DNA from: Betaproteobacteria bacterium | Lineage (GTDB): Bacteria; Acidobacteriota; Terriglobia; Acidiferrales; UBA7541 | Assembly (NCBI GenBank): GCA_903970165.1 | Contig: CAJCHZ010000099.1 | Span: 1-57,929 of the forward strand | Length of the DNA: 57,929 nt | Reading direction: 5' to 3' | Shown here: positions 44,123 to 51,345 of the stretch, piece by piece | Numbering within the stretch: the first letter of the stretch is position 1 | Layout of the letters: every line of letters starts with the position of its first letter | Made by a program: the position numbers and the translations under genes | Notes under the pieces: generated by a model | What the model was told of the DNA's origin: nothing | What the model saw: only the letters and a program-made list of their open reading frames with translations | Database searches by the model: none

Positions 44123-44191
44123 ATGATCTCTCGGGCGCATCGCCACCATCCTAATCACGGCCACAAAGCGCGCCCGATGAGTTGTGCATAG
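44123..44191 (+). CDS. hisL: his operon leader peptide (22 aa, five His in nine codons)
   Basis: ATG 44123 to TAG 44189-44191 encodes MISRAHRHHPNHGHKARPMSCA. His codons are at 44138, 44144, 44147, 44156 and 44162, a density far beyond chance. The peptide lies directly after a strong promoter and in front of an intrinsic terminator followed by hisI. Its role would be regulatory: when charged tRNA-His is scarce, the ribosome stalls on these codons and lets an antiterminator form. There is little or no room for a Shine-Dalgarno if transcription starts where the promoter predicts, so translation may be leaderless. The name follows the enterobacterial analogue; sequence homology to that peptide is not claimed. 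Confidence 0.88.
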   Translation: MISRAHRHHPNHGHKARPMSCA

Positions 44192-44250
44192 ACTTCGCAA
44201 CACAAAGCACTCATCGGCCCGCTGGCGCAGCAAGCCCCAGCGGGTTTTTT
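44131..44250 (+). promoter_or_regulatory. Ribosome-stalling attenuator of the his operon
   Basis: Three competing stems can be drawn. 1:2 is TCGGGCGC (44131-44138) with GCGCCCGA (44170-44177), 8 perfect pairs enclosing the His codons. 2:3, the antiterminator, is CCGATGAGT (44174-44182) with ACTCATCGG (44209-44217), 9 perfect pairs, extendable by GCG (44170-44172) with CGC (44220-44222). 3:4, the terminator, is CCCGCTGG (44218-44225) with CCAGCGGG (44237-44244) plus T6. A ribosome stalled at the His codons blocks arm 1 and frees arm 2 to pair with 3, disrupting the terminator stem base. A ribosome reaching the stop at 44191 covers arm 2 and lets the terminator form. Confidence 0.83.
44218..44250 (+). 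terminator. Attenuator terminator before hisI
   Basis: An 8-bp perfect GC-rich stem, CCCGCTGG/CCAGCGGG, with an 11-base loop and six T immediately after (44245-44250). It stands 115 bases upstream of hisI with no gene between, apart from the leader peptide ending at 44191. Confidence 0.9.
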
Positions 44251-44365
44251 GTTTGTAGCAGCTATGGAGTGCGGGAGCCCTGCTCCTGCTTTTGAGAAGT
44301 AAGCGGCACTAGTATCTCGCCATTTTCGAGGAGGCGCCGCAAACAGGAAGAGAGAGCATCGCAGC

Positions 44366-44776
44366 ATGACTACAAACATCGACTTCGACAAATCCGGCGG
44401 CCTCGTCCCTGCCATCATTCAAGATCACCTCTCCGGCGAAGTCCTAATGCTCGGCTTCATGAACTCCGTCTCTCTCGCCGAAACCCAGCGCACCGGTGAA
44501 GTCGTCTTCTTCAGCCGCTCCCGCAACAAGCTCTGGAAAAAAGGTGAATCCAGCGGTCACGTCCTCAAACTCCGCGAACTCCGCGTCGACTGCGACGCCG
44601 ACGCCCTCCTCGTCAAAGTCGAAGCCCTCGGCCCCGGCGTCTGCCACGAGGGCTACCGCACTTGTTTCTTCCGCAGACTAAACTCCGACGGCACCGCCAA
44701 AATCACCGACAATCGCGCTTTCGCTCCGGAATCCGTCTACGGCTCCGTGTCCGAAAAGCAGGAGAAAAAATCGTGA
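44366..44776 (+). CDS. hisI: Phosphoribosyl-AMP cyclohydrolase
   Basis: A 136-residue monofunctional HisI. The zinc/magnesium site motif is LRVDCDADALLVKVE (~71-85) with CHEGYRTCFFR (~96-106), and FFSRSRNKLWKKGESSGH (~48-65) is the classic substrate-binding block. It opens the ring of phosphoribosyl-AMP, the third step of histidine synthesis. The HisE pyrophosphohydrolase domain fused to HisI in many bacteria is absent. First structural gene after the attenuator. Its stop overlaps the hisG GTG start. Confidence 0.93.
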   Translation: MTTNIDFDKSGGLVPAIIQDHLSGEVLMLGFMNSVSLAETQRTGEVVFFSRSRNKLWKKGESSGHVLKLRELRVDCDADALLVKVEALGPGVCHEGYRTCFFRRLNSDGTAKITDNRAFAPESVYGSVSEKQEKKS

Positions 44777-45645
44777 GCCCGCTTAAGCTCGGCATTCCCA
44801 AAGGCAGCCTGCAAGACGCCACCCTCGATCTCTTTGCACGCGCTGGCTGGAAAATCACACTCAGTTCCCGCAGCTACGTCCCGGCCATCGACGATCCCGA
44901 AATCGAATGCCTCCTCATCCGCGCACAGGAAATGGCCCGCTACGTTGAATCCGGCGCCCTCGACGCCGGCATTACTGGCCATGACTGGGTCGTCGAAACC
45001 GGCGCCGCGGTCGACGAACTCTCCGAACTCGTCTACGCTAAGCAGCGCCTCGCCCGCGTCCGCTGGGTCCTCGCCGTTCCCGAAGACTCCGCAATGCGCG
45101 ATGTCCGCGACCTGCAAGGTAAAACCATCGCCACAGAAGTCGTACAAATCACCGAAAAATATCTCGCCCGGCACAACGTAAAAGCCCGCGTCGAATTCTC
45201 CTGGGGCGCCACCGAAGTCAAAGTCCCGCAACTCGCCGACGCCATCGTCGAAGTCACCGAGACCGGCTCCTCCCTCCGTGCCAATCGCCTCCGCATCGTG
45301 GATACCGTCCTTGAATCCGCCACCGTCTTCATCATGAATCGCGCCGCAGCCGCCGATCCCGCCAAGCGCGAAAAAGCGGAAAACCTGATCCTGATGCTGC
45401 AAGGTGCCATCGCCGCCGCCAGCAAAGTAGGCCTGCTTCTCAACGTTCACCGCGACGATCTCTCCGCCGTTCTTGGCGTCTTGCCGGCCCTCAAGAAGCC
45501 CACCATTTCGGCCCTCAGCGACCCCGATTGGGTGGCTATCAATACCATCGTGGAAGAGGCCGTCGTCCGCCAAATCCTGCCAAAACTAAAAGCCGCCAAA
45601 GCCCAGGGCATCGTCGAATATCCCCTGAACAAAATCGTGCTCTGA
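44773..45645 (+). CDS. hisG: ATP phosphoribosyltransferase (long form)
   Basis: A 290-residue protein starting at GTG 44773, which overlaps the hisI stop by four bases. LKLGIPKGSLQDATLDLFARAG at the N-terminus and EVTETGSSLRANRL (the PRPP-binding E-x-x-x-x-G-T/S loop, ~158-171) identify HisG. The ~75-residue C-terminal domain (LLLNVHRDDLSAVLGVLPAL onward) is the ACT-like regulatory domain of the long form, so histidine feedback inhibition without HisZ is expected. It commits PRPP and ATP to the pathway. Confidence 0.94.
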   Translation: MSPLKLGIPKGSLQDATLDLFARAGWKITLSSRSYVPAIDDPEIECLLIRAQEMARYVESGALDAGITGHDWVVETGAAVDELSELVYAKQRLARVRWVLAVPEDSAMRDVRDLQGKTIATEVVQITEKYLARHNVKARVEFSWGATEVKVPQLADAIVEVTETGSSLRANRLRIVDTVLESATVFIMNRAAAADPAKREKAENLILMLQGAIAAASKVGLLLNVHRDDLSAVLGVLPALKKPTISALSDPDWVAINTIVEEAVVRQILPKLKAAKAQGIVEYPLNKIVL

Positions 45646-46898
45646 TGCGCATCCTTAAACTCACTCCGGCAATCGAAAAGAGCCTCCTCCGCGCCCGCCA
45701 CGAGCGCGATCGCGAAGCGGAGCGCATTGCCTCAAAAATCATCGCCGACGTCCGCAAACGGGGCGACTCGGCCCTCATCCATTACGCGGAAAAATTCGAT
45801 GCGCTCGACCTCCGCCGGAATGGACTCTGGATCGACGAAAAGGAATTCGACGGACTTGCTAAACAAGTCAGCCTGGATTTTCGCCGGGCTGTCCATCACG
45901 CCGCTCGCAACGTTCGCGCAGTAGCTCGCCAACAACTTCCTCGCCCCTGGTCGCTCGCAGTCGAACCTGGCGTGACCATTTCACAGCTCGTCCGCCCCAT
46001 CGACTCCATCGGCTGCTATATCCCCGGTGGCCGTTTCGCGCTGATCTCCACCATGGTCATGACGGTCGTCCCAGCCCAGGTCGCAGGGGTTCACAACATC
46101 ACAATCGTCTGCCCCAAGCCAAACGCCGAACTTCTCATCGCCGCAAGCATCCTTGGCGTCAAGAAGATCGCGCGCATAGGCGGCGCCCAAGCCATCGCCG
46201 CCCTCGCCTATGGCACGAAACAGATCCCTCGCGTCGACAAAATCTTCGGCCCAGGCAACCGCTTCGTCACCGCCGCCAAACAACTCGTCAGCAGCGATTG
46301 CGCCATTGATCTCCCCGCAGGCCCCACCGAAGCCATCGTTCTCGCCGCGGCAGGCAACCCAAAATTCATCGCCGCCGATCTCCTCGCGCAGGCCGAACAC
46401 GCTCCCGACGCTGGCAGCTTCCTCGTCACGCCGTCGAAAACACTGGCACGCAAAGTTCAATCGGAAGTCGAAGCCCAACTCGCGAATCTCCCGGCAAACA
46501 ATCCGGCTCACTTGTCCATGGAAAGAACGGGTGCCATCCTCCTCGCATCCTCAATAGCTGCCGCCTGGGACTTCACCAATCGCTTCGCGCCGGAACATCT
46601 CAGCCTCCCAACCTCGCCCGATTCCCTTCTCAAAAGAATCACCGCCTCCGGCACTATCTTCCTCGGCCCGTGGGGTGCGCAGCCCCTCGGCGACTACATC
46701 ACCGGCAGCAATCACGTCCTACCAACAGGCGGCTCGGCGCGCATGCGCGGCGGCCTCTCCTCCGCCGACTTTGTAAAATGCATCACCGTCCAAACAGTCC
46801 ACCGCACCGGCTTCCATCGCCTCGCCAACGATGCAATAAAATTGGCCAAGGCCGAAGGCCTCCAAGCCCACGCCAATGCCGTCGAGGTCAGGAAATGA
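45645..46898 (+). CDS. hisD: Histidinol dehydrogenase
   Basis: A 417-residue protein whose ATG shares its first base with the hisG stop. Landmarks are CYIPGGRFALISTMVMT (~125-141), GGAQAIAALAYGT, KIFGPGNRFVTAAK, IDLPAGPTEAIV, FAPEHLSL with the Zn/active-site His, and GSNHVLPTGGSARM. It carries out the last two oxidations from histidinol to histidine using NAD and Zn. A 242-base spacer containing a repeat separates it from hisC. Confidence 0.94.
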   Translation: MRILKLTPAIEKSLLRARHERDREAERIASKIIADVRKRGDSALIHYAEKFDALDLRRNGLWIDEKEFDGLAKQVSLDFRRAVHHAARNVRAVARQQLPRPWSLAVEPGVTISQLVRPIDSIGCYIPGGRFALISTMVMTVVPAQVAGVHNITIVCPKPNAELLIAASILGVKKIARIGGAQAIAALAYGTKQIPRVDKIFGPGNRFVTAAKQLVSSDCAIDLPAGPTEAIVLAAAGNPKFIAADLLAQAEHAPDAGSFLVTPSKTLARKVQSEVEAQLANLPANNPAHLSMERTGAILLASSIAAAWDFTNRFAPEHLSLPTSPDSLLKRITASGTIFLGPWGAQPLGDYITGSNHVLPTGGSARMRGGLSSADFVKCITVQTVHRTGFHRLANDAIKLAKAEGLQAHANAVEVRK

Positions 46899-46980
46899 AG
46901 TCCAGCCTATGAGGCTCCACCAATGATCCAACTCCGCGCACAGGTAACCCATGCACGGGCGCATGTACAGGCGCGTGTAG

Positions 46981-47125
46981 GGGAGCGCTTCAGCGCGTCC
47001 CTTCCCCTCTCCACTTTCTCTGTGCCCTCTGTGTTAAAAGACACGTTCCACCCAACCTCGACTTCTCCGTTGACCGCGTCTCTTTCCATCACGGGTCACG
47101 GATCACGGGCCACGGATCACGCCAC
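46981..47125 (+). repeat. Composite intergenic repeat, copy 1 (hisD-hisC spacer)
   Basis: Module A (47016-47048) begins TTCTCTGTGCCCTCTGTGTT followed by an A-run and ACACGTTC. Module B (47090-47125) is a run of CACGGGTCACGGATCACGGG-type direct repeats. The start-to-start distance is 74 bases. A hairpin (GGGAGCGCT/AGCGCGTCCC, 46981-47001) precedes it. Copies 2 and 3 in the hisB-hisH and hisH-hisF spacers share both modules, the spacing and diverged intervening sequence. Confidence 0.8.
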
Positions 47126-47140
47126 ACAAAAAGGCCGCAC

Positions 47141-48196
47141 ATGACTCCTCAACTCCCAACACGCCAGGCCATACTCGACCGCCGCACTTACGAACCCCCC
47201 GGCGAAGGTCGCGCCGACAAACTTCGCCTGGACTTCAACGAAAACACCGCAGGCTGCTCGACAAAGGTCCAGCGCGCCTTGGCAAAACTCACTCCCAAAC
47301 TTCTCTCGATGTATCCCGAATACGAGCGCGGCACGCGCCGCCTCGCGCGCCATTTCCGCGTCGCTTACGAAGAGCTTCTTCTCACCAACGGCGGCGACGA
47401 CGCCCTCCGCCTCTTCTTCGACGCCTTCGTGGACGCCGGCACCACCGCCGTCATCATCGAACCCACATTTCCCATGTACCGCTACTGGGGCGAAGTAGCC
47501 GGAGCCAAAATCGAAGTACAGCGCTATGGCCTCAACATGGAATTCCCGCTGGAAGGAGTCCTCAACGCTCTTGCACTAAAGCCCCGCGTCCTCTTTGTCT
47601 GCAATCCCAACAACCCGACCGGCACGCTGCTCGAAATAACCGTTATAGAAAAAATTCTGCAAGCTGCTACGCACACCGCCGTCGTCCTCGACGAGGCCTA
47701 CGCTGAATTCTCCGGTCTTACCGTCATCCCGCTGATCCATCAATATCCGCAGCTTTTTGTCGCGCGCACGTTTTCCAAAGCCGCGGGCCTCGCCGGACTC
47801 CGCTTGGGCGCGGTCATCGCCTGCGAGGAATCTCTCGCCATCCTTCGTCGCGCCACGGCTCCCTTCCCCGTCAACGTAGCCGCGCTAACAGCCGCCGAAG
47901 CCGCCGTAGGCGATCCCAAAACGATGAAGCTCTATGTCAAAAATATCCTGCGAACGCGCGCCTGGTTCGAAAAAGAGCTCCACAAACTCGAAGTAAGAAC
48001 CTGGCCCAGCGCCGGCAATTTCCTGCTCGCCGATTTCGGCCCTGGCGGCTCGGAAATGTGCTCGCAACTCCAGGCAAAACACGGCGTCCTTCTCCGCGAT
48101 CGCGCCAAAGAGATTAGCCCCGGCATCGTCCGCGTCAGCATCGGCACACAAAAAGAAATGGAGCGCTTGCTGAAACTCATCAAGCGTTACCGCTGA
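47141..48196 (+). CDS. hisC: Histidinol-phosphate aminotransferase
   Basis: A 351-residue fold-type I aminotransferase. RLDFNENTAGCS (~28-39), the TNGGDDALRLFFDAF cofactor loop, FVCNPNNPTGTLLE, VVLDEAYAEFSG and the PLP-lysine segment ARTFSKAAGLAGLRLG (~208-223) are all present. It converts imidazole acetol phosphate to histidinol phosphate. ATG 47141 follows an AAGG-containing stretch that lies just after the composite repeat. Eleven bases separate it from hisB. Confidence 0.93.
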   Translation: MTPQLPTRQAILDRRTYEPPGEGRADKLRLDFNENTAGCSTKVQRALAKLTPKLLSMYPEYERGTRRLARHFRVAYEELLLTNGGDDALRLFFDAFVDAGTTAVIIEPTFPMYRYWGEVAGAKIEVQRYGLNMEFPLEGVLNALALKPRVLFVCNPNNPTGTLLEITVIEKILQAATHTAVVLDEAYAEFSGLTVIPLIHQYPQLFVARTFSKAAGLAGLRLGAVIACEESLAILRRATAPFPVNVAALTAAEAAVGDPKTMKLYVKNILRTRAWFEKELHKLEVRTWPSAGNFLLADFGPGGSEMCSQLQAKHGVLLRDRAKEISPGIVRVSIGTQKEMERLLKLIKRYR

Positions 48197-48207
48197 GGAC
48201 CTCGCTC

Positions 48208-48798
48208 ATGCCTCGCACCGCCGCCATTCATCGCAAAACCAACGAGACCGATATCCGCCTCAAACTCAATCTCGACGGCCAATGCAAATCCCGCATCAAC
48301 ACCGGCATCCGTTTCTTCGATCACATGCTCGATCTCGTAGCCCGCCACGGAGCCTTCGATCTCGAAATATCTGCGAAGGGCGATCTCGACGTGGACCAAC
48401 ACCACACCGTAGAAGACGTTGGCATCACCCTCGGCGAAGCCGTGCAAAAAGCCCTCGGCACAAAGCGCGGCATCCTCCGCGCAGGCTATTTCCTAATGCC
48501 CATGGACGAAACCTTGGCCGCCGCCGCTATTGACCTGAGCGGCCGCCCGTACTGCGTAATCAACGCAAAAATCAGCGCCAAGCAAGTAGGCGGTTTCCAG
48601 GTCGAACTACTCGAAGATTTCTTCCAGGGCTTCGCCCAATCCGCCCGCGCCAACCTCCACCTCCGCTCTCTCTACGGCCGGTCCTCCCACCACCAGGTCG
48701 AAGCCATCTTCAAAGCCTTCGCTCGCGCCTTGCGATTTGCCGTCTCTCGCGACAAACGCCTCGCCCGCGTCCTCCCCAGCACCAAAGGCCTCCTCTAA
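48208..48798 (+). CDS. hisB: Imidazoleglycerol-phosphate dehydratase
   Basis: A 196-residue monofunctional dehydratase with no phosphatase domain. The two metal-binding repeats show as FFDHMLDLVARHG with DQHHTVEDVGI, and SLYGRSSHHQVEAIFKAFA. A GAGG site precedes ATG 48208. It acts sixth in the pathway. Because HisB lacks the phosphatase domain and none is encoded nearby, histidinol-phosphate phosphatase must be supplied from elsewhere. Confidence 0.94.
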   Translation: MPRTAAIHRKTNETDIRLKLNLDGQCKSRINTGIRFFDHMLDLVARHGAFDLEISAKGDLDVDQHHTVEDVGITLGEAVQKALGTKRGILRAGYFLMPMDETLAAAAIDLSGRPYCVINAKISAKQVGGFQVELLEDFFQGFAQSARANLHLRSLYGRSSHHQVEAIFKAFARALRFAVSRDKRLARVLPSTKGLL

Positions 48799-48825
48799 TG
48801 CCAACGCAATCACCTCTCATCTTCT

Positions 48826-48963
48826 CCGTGCCCGCTGTGCTCTTCCACTCTGCGTTCTCTGTGCCCTCTGCGTTAAAAAAACACGTTCAACCAAATCTCA
48901 CTCTGTCGGCGAAGCTCCGCTCTTTCTTCCACGGATCACGGGGCTCGGGCCACGGGCCACGCC
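48826..48963 (+). repeat. Composite intergenic repeat, copy 2 (hisB-hisH spacer)
   Basis: Module A (48855-48892) starts TTCTCTGTGCCCTCTGCGTT, then an A7 run and ACACGTTCAACC. An extra half-unit, CTTCTCCGTGCCCGCTGTGC, lies just upstream. Module B (48929-48963) comprises CCACGGATCACGGGGCTCGG and a further CACGGGCCACG. Start-to-start spacing is again 74 bases. Confidence 0.8.
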
Positions 48964-48976
48964 TCATGGAACGCAC

Positions 48977-49585
48977 ATGAACCTTCTCCTCCTTGACCAC
49001 GGCGCCGGCAATGTCACTTCCGTCGAGCGAGCTCTTCATCGCCTCGGCGCAAATCCGCAACGCGCCAACACAGCCGAATCTCTCGCCACCGCGGACGCCA
49101 TCATCCTGCCCGGAGTCGGTCACTATTCCGCCCTCATCCGCGCCCTCGACGAACGCCAACTCCGCGCGCCGCTCGTCGCCGCTATCCAACGCGGCGTCCC
49201 CTTCCTCGGCATCTGTCTCGGCCTGCAAGCTCTCTACAAATCCAGCCAGGAAGCTCCCGAACTCAATGGCCTCAACCTTCTCCCCGGCCACGTCTCTTCC
49301 CTTCCCGCCAACGTCAAGCTCCCTCACATGGGCTGGAACCAGCTCCAACTCAGCCGCCCCTCTCGCCTCCTCGCCAACATTTCCCCTGACGCCTTCTTTT
49401 ACTTCGCCCACTCCTTCGCGGCTACAGAACCCAACGGCGAAGCCGTAGCCCTCTGCAACTACGGCGCCCCCTTCGTCGCCGTCATCGAAAACCGCAACAT
49501 CCACGCCACCCAATTCCACCCCGAAAAAAGCGGCGCCCCCGGCTCGCAGCTCCTCGAAAACTTCTTAGAGGCTAGCCACTCATGA
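48977..49585 (+). CDS. hisH: Imidazole glycerol phosphate synthase, glutaminase subunit
   Basis: A 202-residue class I glutamine amidotransferase from ATG 48977; upstream in-frame codons lie in hisB and the repeat. The nucleophile Cys is in FLGICLGLQALY (~77-88), and the His and Glu of the triad are in ATQFHPEKSG. HGAGNVTSV at the N-terminus and LPGVGHY are family-typical. It hands ammonia to HisF. A 163-base repeat-bearing spacer follows. Confidence 0.93.
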   Translation: MNLLLLDHGAGNVTSVERALHRLGANPQRANTAESLATADAIILPGVGHYSALIRALDERQLRAPLVAAIQRGVPFLGICLGLQALYKSSQEAPELNGLNLLPGHVSSLPANVKLPHMGWNQLQLSRPSRLLANISPDAFFYFAHSFAATEPNGEAVALCNYGAPFVAVIENRNIHATQFHPEKSGAPGSQLLENFLEASHS

Positions 49586-49609
49586 ACAGCGCACGGCCAC
49601 AAAATGTCT

Positions 49610-49727
49610 TGCCTGCCTCCTCTCTCTCTGCCCTCTATGCTCCGCTCTCCGTGCGCACTGTGTTAAAAAAACGCAGTCAACCCAACCGCGATTCTTCCGC
49701 GACGCATTGCTTCTCTCACGGGTCACC
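49610..49727 (+). repeat. Composite intergenic repeat, copy 3 (hisH-hisF spacer)
   Basis: The most diverged copy. Module A (49645-49682) reads CTCTCCGTGCGCACTGTGTT with an A7 run and ACGCAGTCAACC. Module B is reduced to TCACGGGTCACC (49716-49727). The spacing is 71 bases. The region between the modules can still be aligned to copies 1 and 2 (TCAACCCAACC, then a pyrimidine-rich stretch). Confidence 0.7.
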
Positions 49728-49748
49728 CTCTCCCGTCGAGGCCATTCC

Positions 49749-50603
49749 ATGTCTCTAGCCCGCCGCATCATTCCCTGCCTCGACACCGACGGCGACCGCG
49801 TCGTCAAAGGCGTCAACTTCGTCGGCCTGCGCGATGCAGGCGATCCGGTTGAACTCTCCGCTCGCTACAACGCCGAAGGCGCTGATGAACTCGTCGTCCT
49901 CGATATCGCCGCTTCCCGCGATCGCCGTCCCACATTCATCGAAACCATCCGCCGTGTCGCCGCCGAGCTTTCCATCCCGCTCACCGCGGGCGGCGGCATC
50001 CGCTCCCTCGAGGATGCTCGCTCCGTCATCCAGGCCGGCGCAGACAAAGTCGCCGTCAACACCGCCGCCGTCGCACGCCCTGAACTCATCACCGAGCTTT
50101 CTCGCGAATTCGGCGCTCAAGCCGTCGTCCTGGCCATCGATGCCAAGTTCTTAAGTCAGCCGGCGACTCAAACGAACAATGGTCCCGAACCATCCCAACC
50201 AGACGCGCCGGTCTATGCGTACCTCTCCCGCCCGCAAACCTCTGCCCCTTATTGGGATGTTATGGTCCGCGGCGGACGAGAGTCCGCTAACATGGACGCG
50301 GTCCGCTGGGCCCAATATGGCGTCGCCGCCGGCGCGGGCGAAATCCTCCTTACTTCCATGGACCGTGACGGCACACAGCTCGGCTTCGACGTTCCTCTCA
50401 CAGCAGCCATTTCGCGCGCTGTCTCCGTTCCCGTCATCGCCAGCGGCGGCGCAAAGCTCCCTGAGCACTTCGCTCAGATTTTCTCCGAAGGCTCTGCTGA
50501 CGCGGCTCTGGCCGCCTCCATCTTTCACGACAATGTCCAATCCATCCGCGTCCTCAAACAATTTCTCACCGCGCAAAAAATCGAGGTTCGGTTCCCATGT
50601 TGA
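49749..50603 (+). CDS. hisF: Imidazole glycerol phosphate synthase, cyclase subunit
   Basis: A 284-residue (beta/alpha)8 barrel. The catalytic aspartates are D12 in RRIIPCLD and D205 in LLTSMDRDG; phosphate-binding glycine loops TAGGGIRS and VIASGGA are present. The family is normally ~252-258 residues. The excess is an insertion at about 134-170, rich in Pro, Gln, Ser and Thr, between the AIDAK strand end and WDVMVRGGRES. This is the loop region near the HisF face that holds substrate and the HisH docking side, so the insertion may affect the interface. It overlaps hisA by seven bases. Confidence 0.92.
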   Translation: MSLARRIIPCLDTDGDRVVKGVNFVGLRDAGDPVELSARYNAEGADELVVLDIAASRDRRPTFIETIRRVAAELSIPLTAGGGIRSLEDARSVIQAGADKVAVNTAAVARPELITELSREFGAQAVVLAIDAKFLSQPATQTNNGPEPSQPDAPVYAYLSRPQTSAPYWDVMVRGGRESANMDAVRWAQYGVAAGAGEILLTSMDRDGTQLGFDVPLTAAISRAVSVPVIASGGAKLPEHFAQIFSEGSADAALAASIFHDNVQSIRVLKQFLTAQKIEVRFPC

Positions 50604-51286
50604 TTCCCTGCATCGACCTGCAATCCGGCCAAGCTGTCCAACTCGTCCACGGCCGCAAACGCGAACTCTCGGTCTCCGACGTTTTTGGCCAGCTCGAAAA
50701 ATTCCGCAAATATCCATGGCTTCACGTAATTGACCTGGACGCCGCCATGCACAAAGGCGACAACAATAATCTGGTGAAGGATTTATGCACGAAGGCCCTC
50801 AAAGCGTACGGCCAAAGGGTCCGCGCAGGAGGCGGCATTCGCACCGCATTCCGGGCCAAAGAACTCCTCGATTGCGGCGCCGAGCAAATCATTATCGGCA
50901 GCGCCGCTTTCCACAACGGCAAACCCAACAAACGTCTCCTGGCGAATTTGCGCGGAAAAATCGGCAGCACGCGCATCGTCATCGCTCTCGACACCGCCAA
51001 AGGCCGCATCGTCGTGGACGGCTGGCGTCGCAAGCTCGCGCTTCATCCGGAAGACCAGATGTCCGCGCTCGAACCCTACTGCGCCGCCTTCCTTTGCACC
51101 GACGTGGACCGCGAAGGCACCATGCAGGGCGCGCGGCTCGAATGGTTTACGGCGCTCCGCCACGCCACGCATCACCCCATCATCGCCGCAGGCGGCATAA
51201 AATCCCGCCGCGAAATCACAGCTCTGGAAAAACTCCACATGGACGCTGCAGTGGGCATGGCCGTCTACAAGAACCGCCTCCGCTGA
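50597..51286 (+). CDS. hisA: ProFAR isomerase (HisA)
   Basis: A 229-residue (beta/alpha)8 barrel, somewhat shorter than the usual ~240. LIPCIDLQSGQAVQLVHG holds the first catalytic Asp (residue 7). WLHVIDLDAAMHKGDNN, RAGGGIRT, IIIGSAAF and CTDVDREGTMQGA (second catalytic Asp) follow, then IIAAGGIKS. It isomerises the aminoaldose ProFAR to the aminoketose. Order hisF before hisA is less usual than hisA before hisF. Last gene of the his operon; the next gene starts 59 bases later without a visible terminator. Confidence 0.9.
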   Translation: MLIPCIDLQSGQAVQLVHGRKRELSVSDVFGQLEKFRKYPWLHVIDLDAAMHKGDNNNLVKDLCTKALKAYGQRVRAGGGIRTAFRAKELLDCGAEQIIIGSAAFHNGKPNKRLLANLRGKIGSTRIVIALDTAKGRIVVDGWRRKLALHPEDQMSALEPYCAAFLCTDVDREGTMQGARLEWFTALRHATHHPIIAAGGIKSRREITALEKLHMDAAVGMAVYKNRLR

Positions 51287-51345
51287 TTTTTTCTTGAGGA
51301 AGAATTAATCGCAGTATTGCAGGAGTCTTGCTACGATACGCACCC

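Noticed and set aside
44737..45573. A 278-codon minus-strand frame opposite hisG, and similar long frames opposite hisD, hisH and hisF
   Set aside because: Asp/Gly/Val-rich products typical of antisense reading of C-ending codons; the plus-strand his enzymes are unmistakable.
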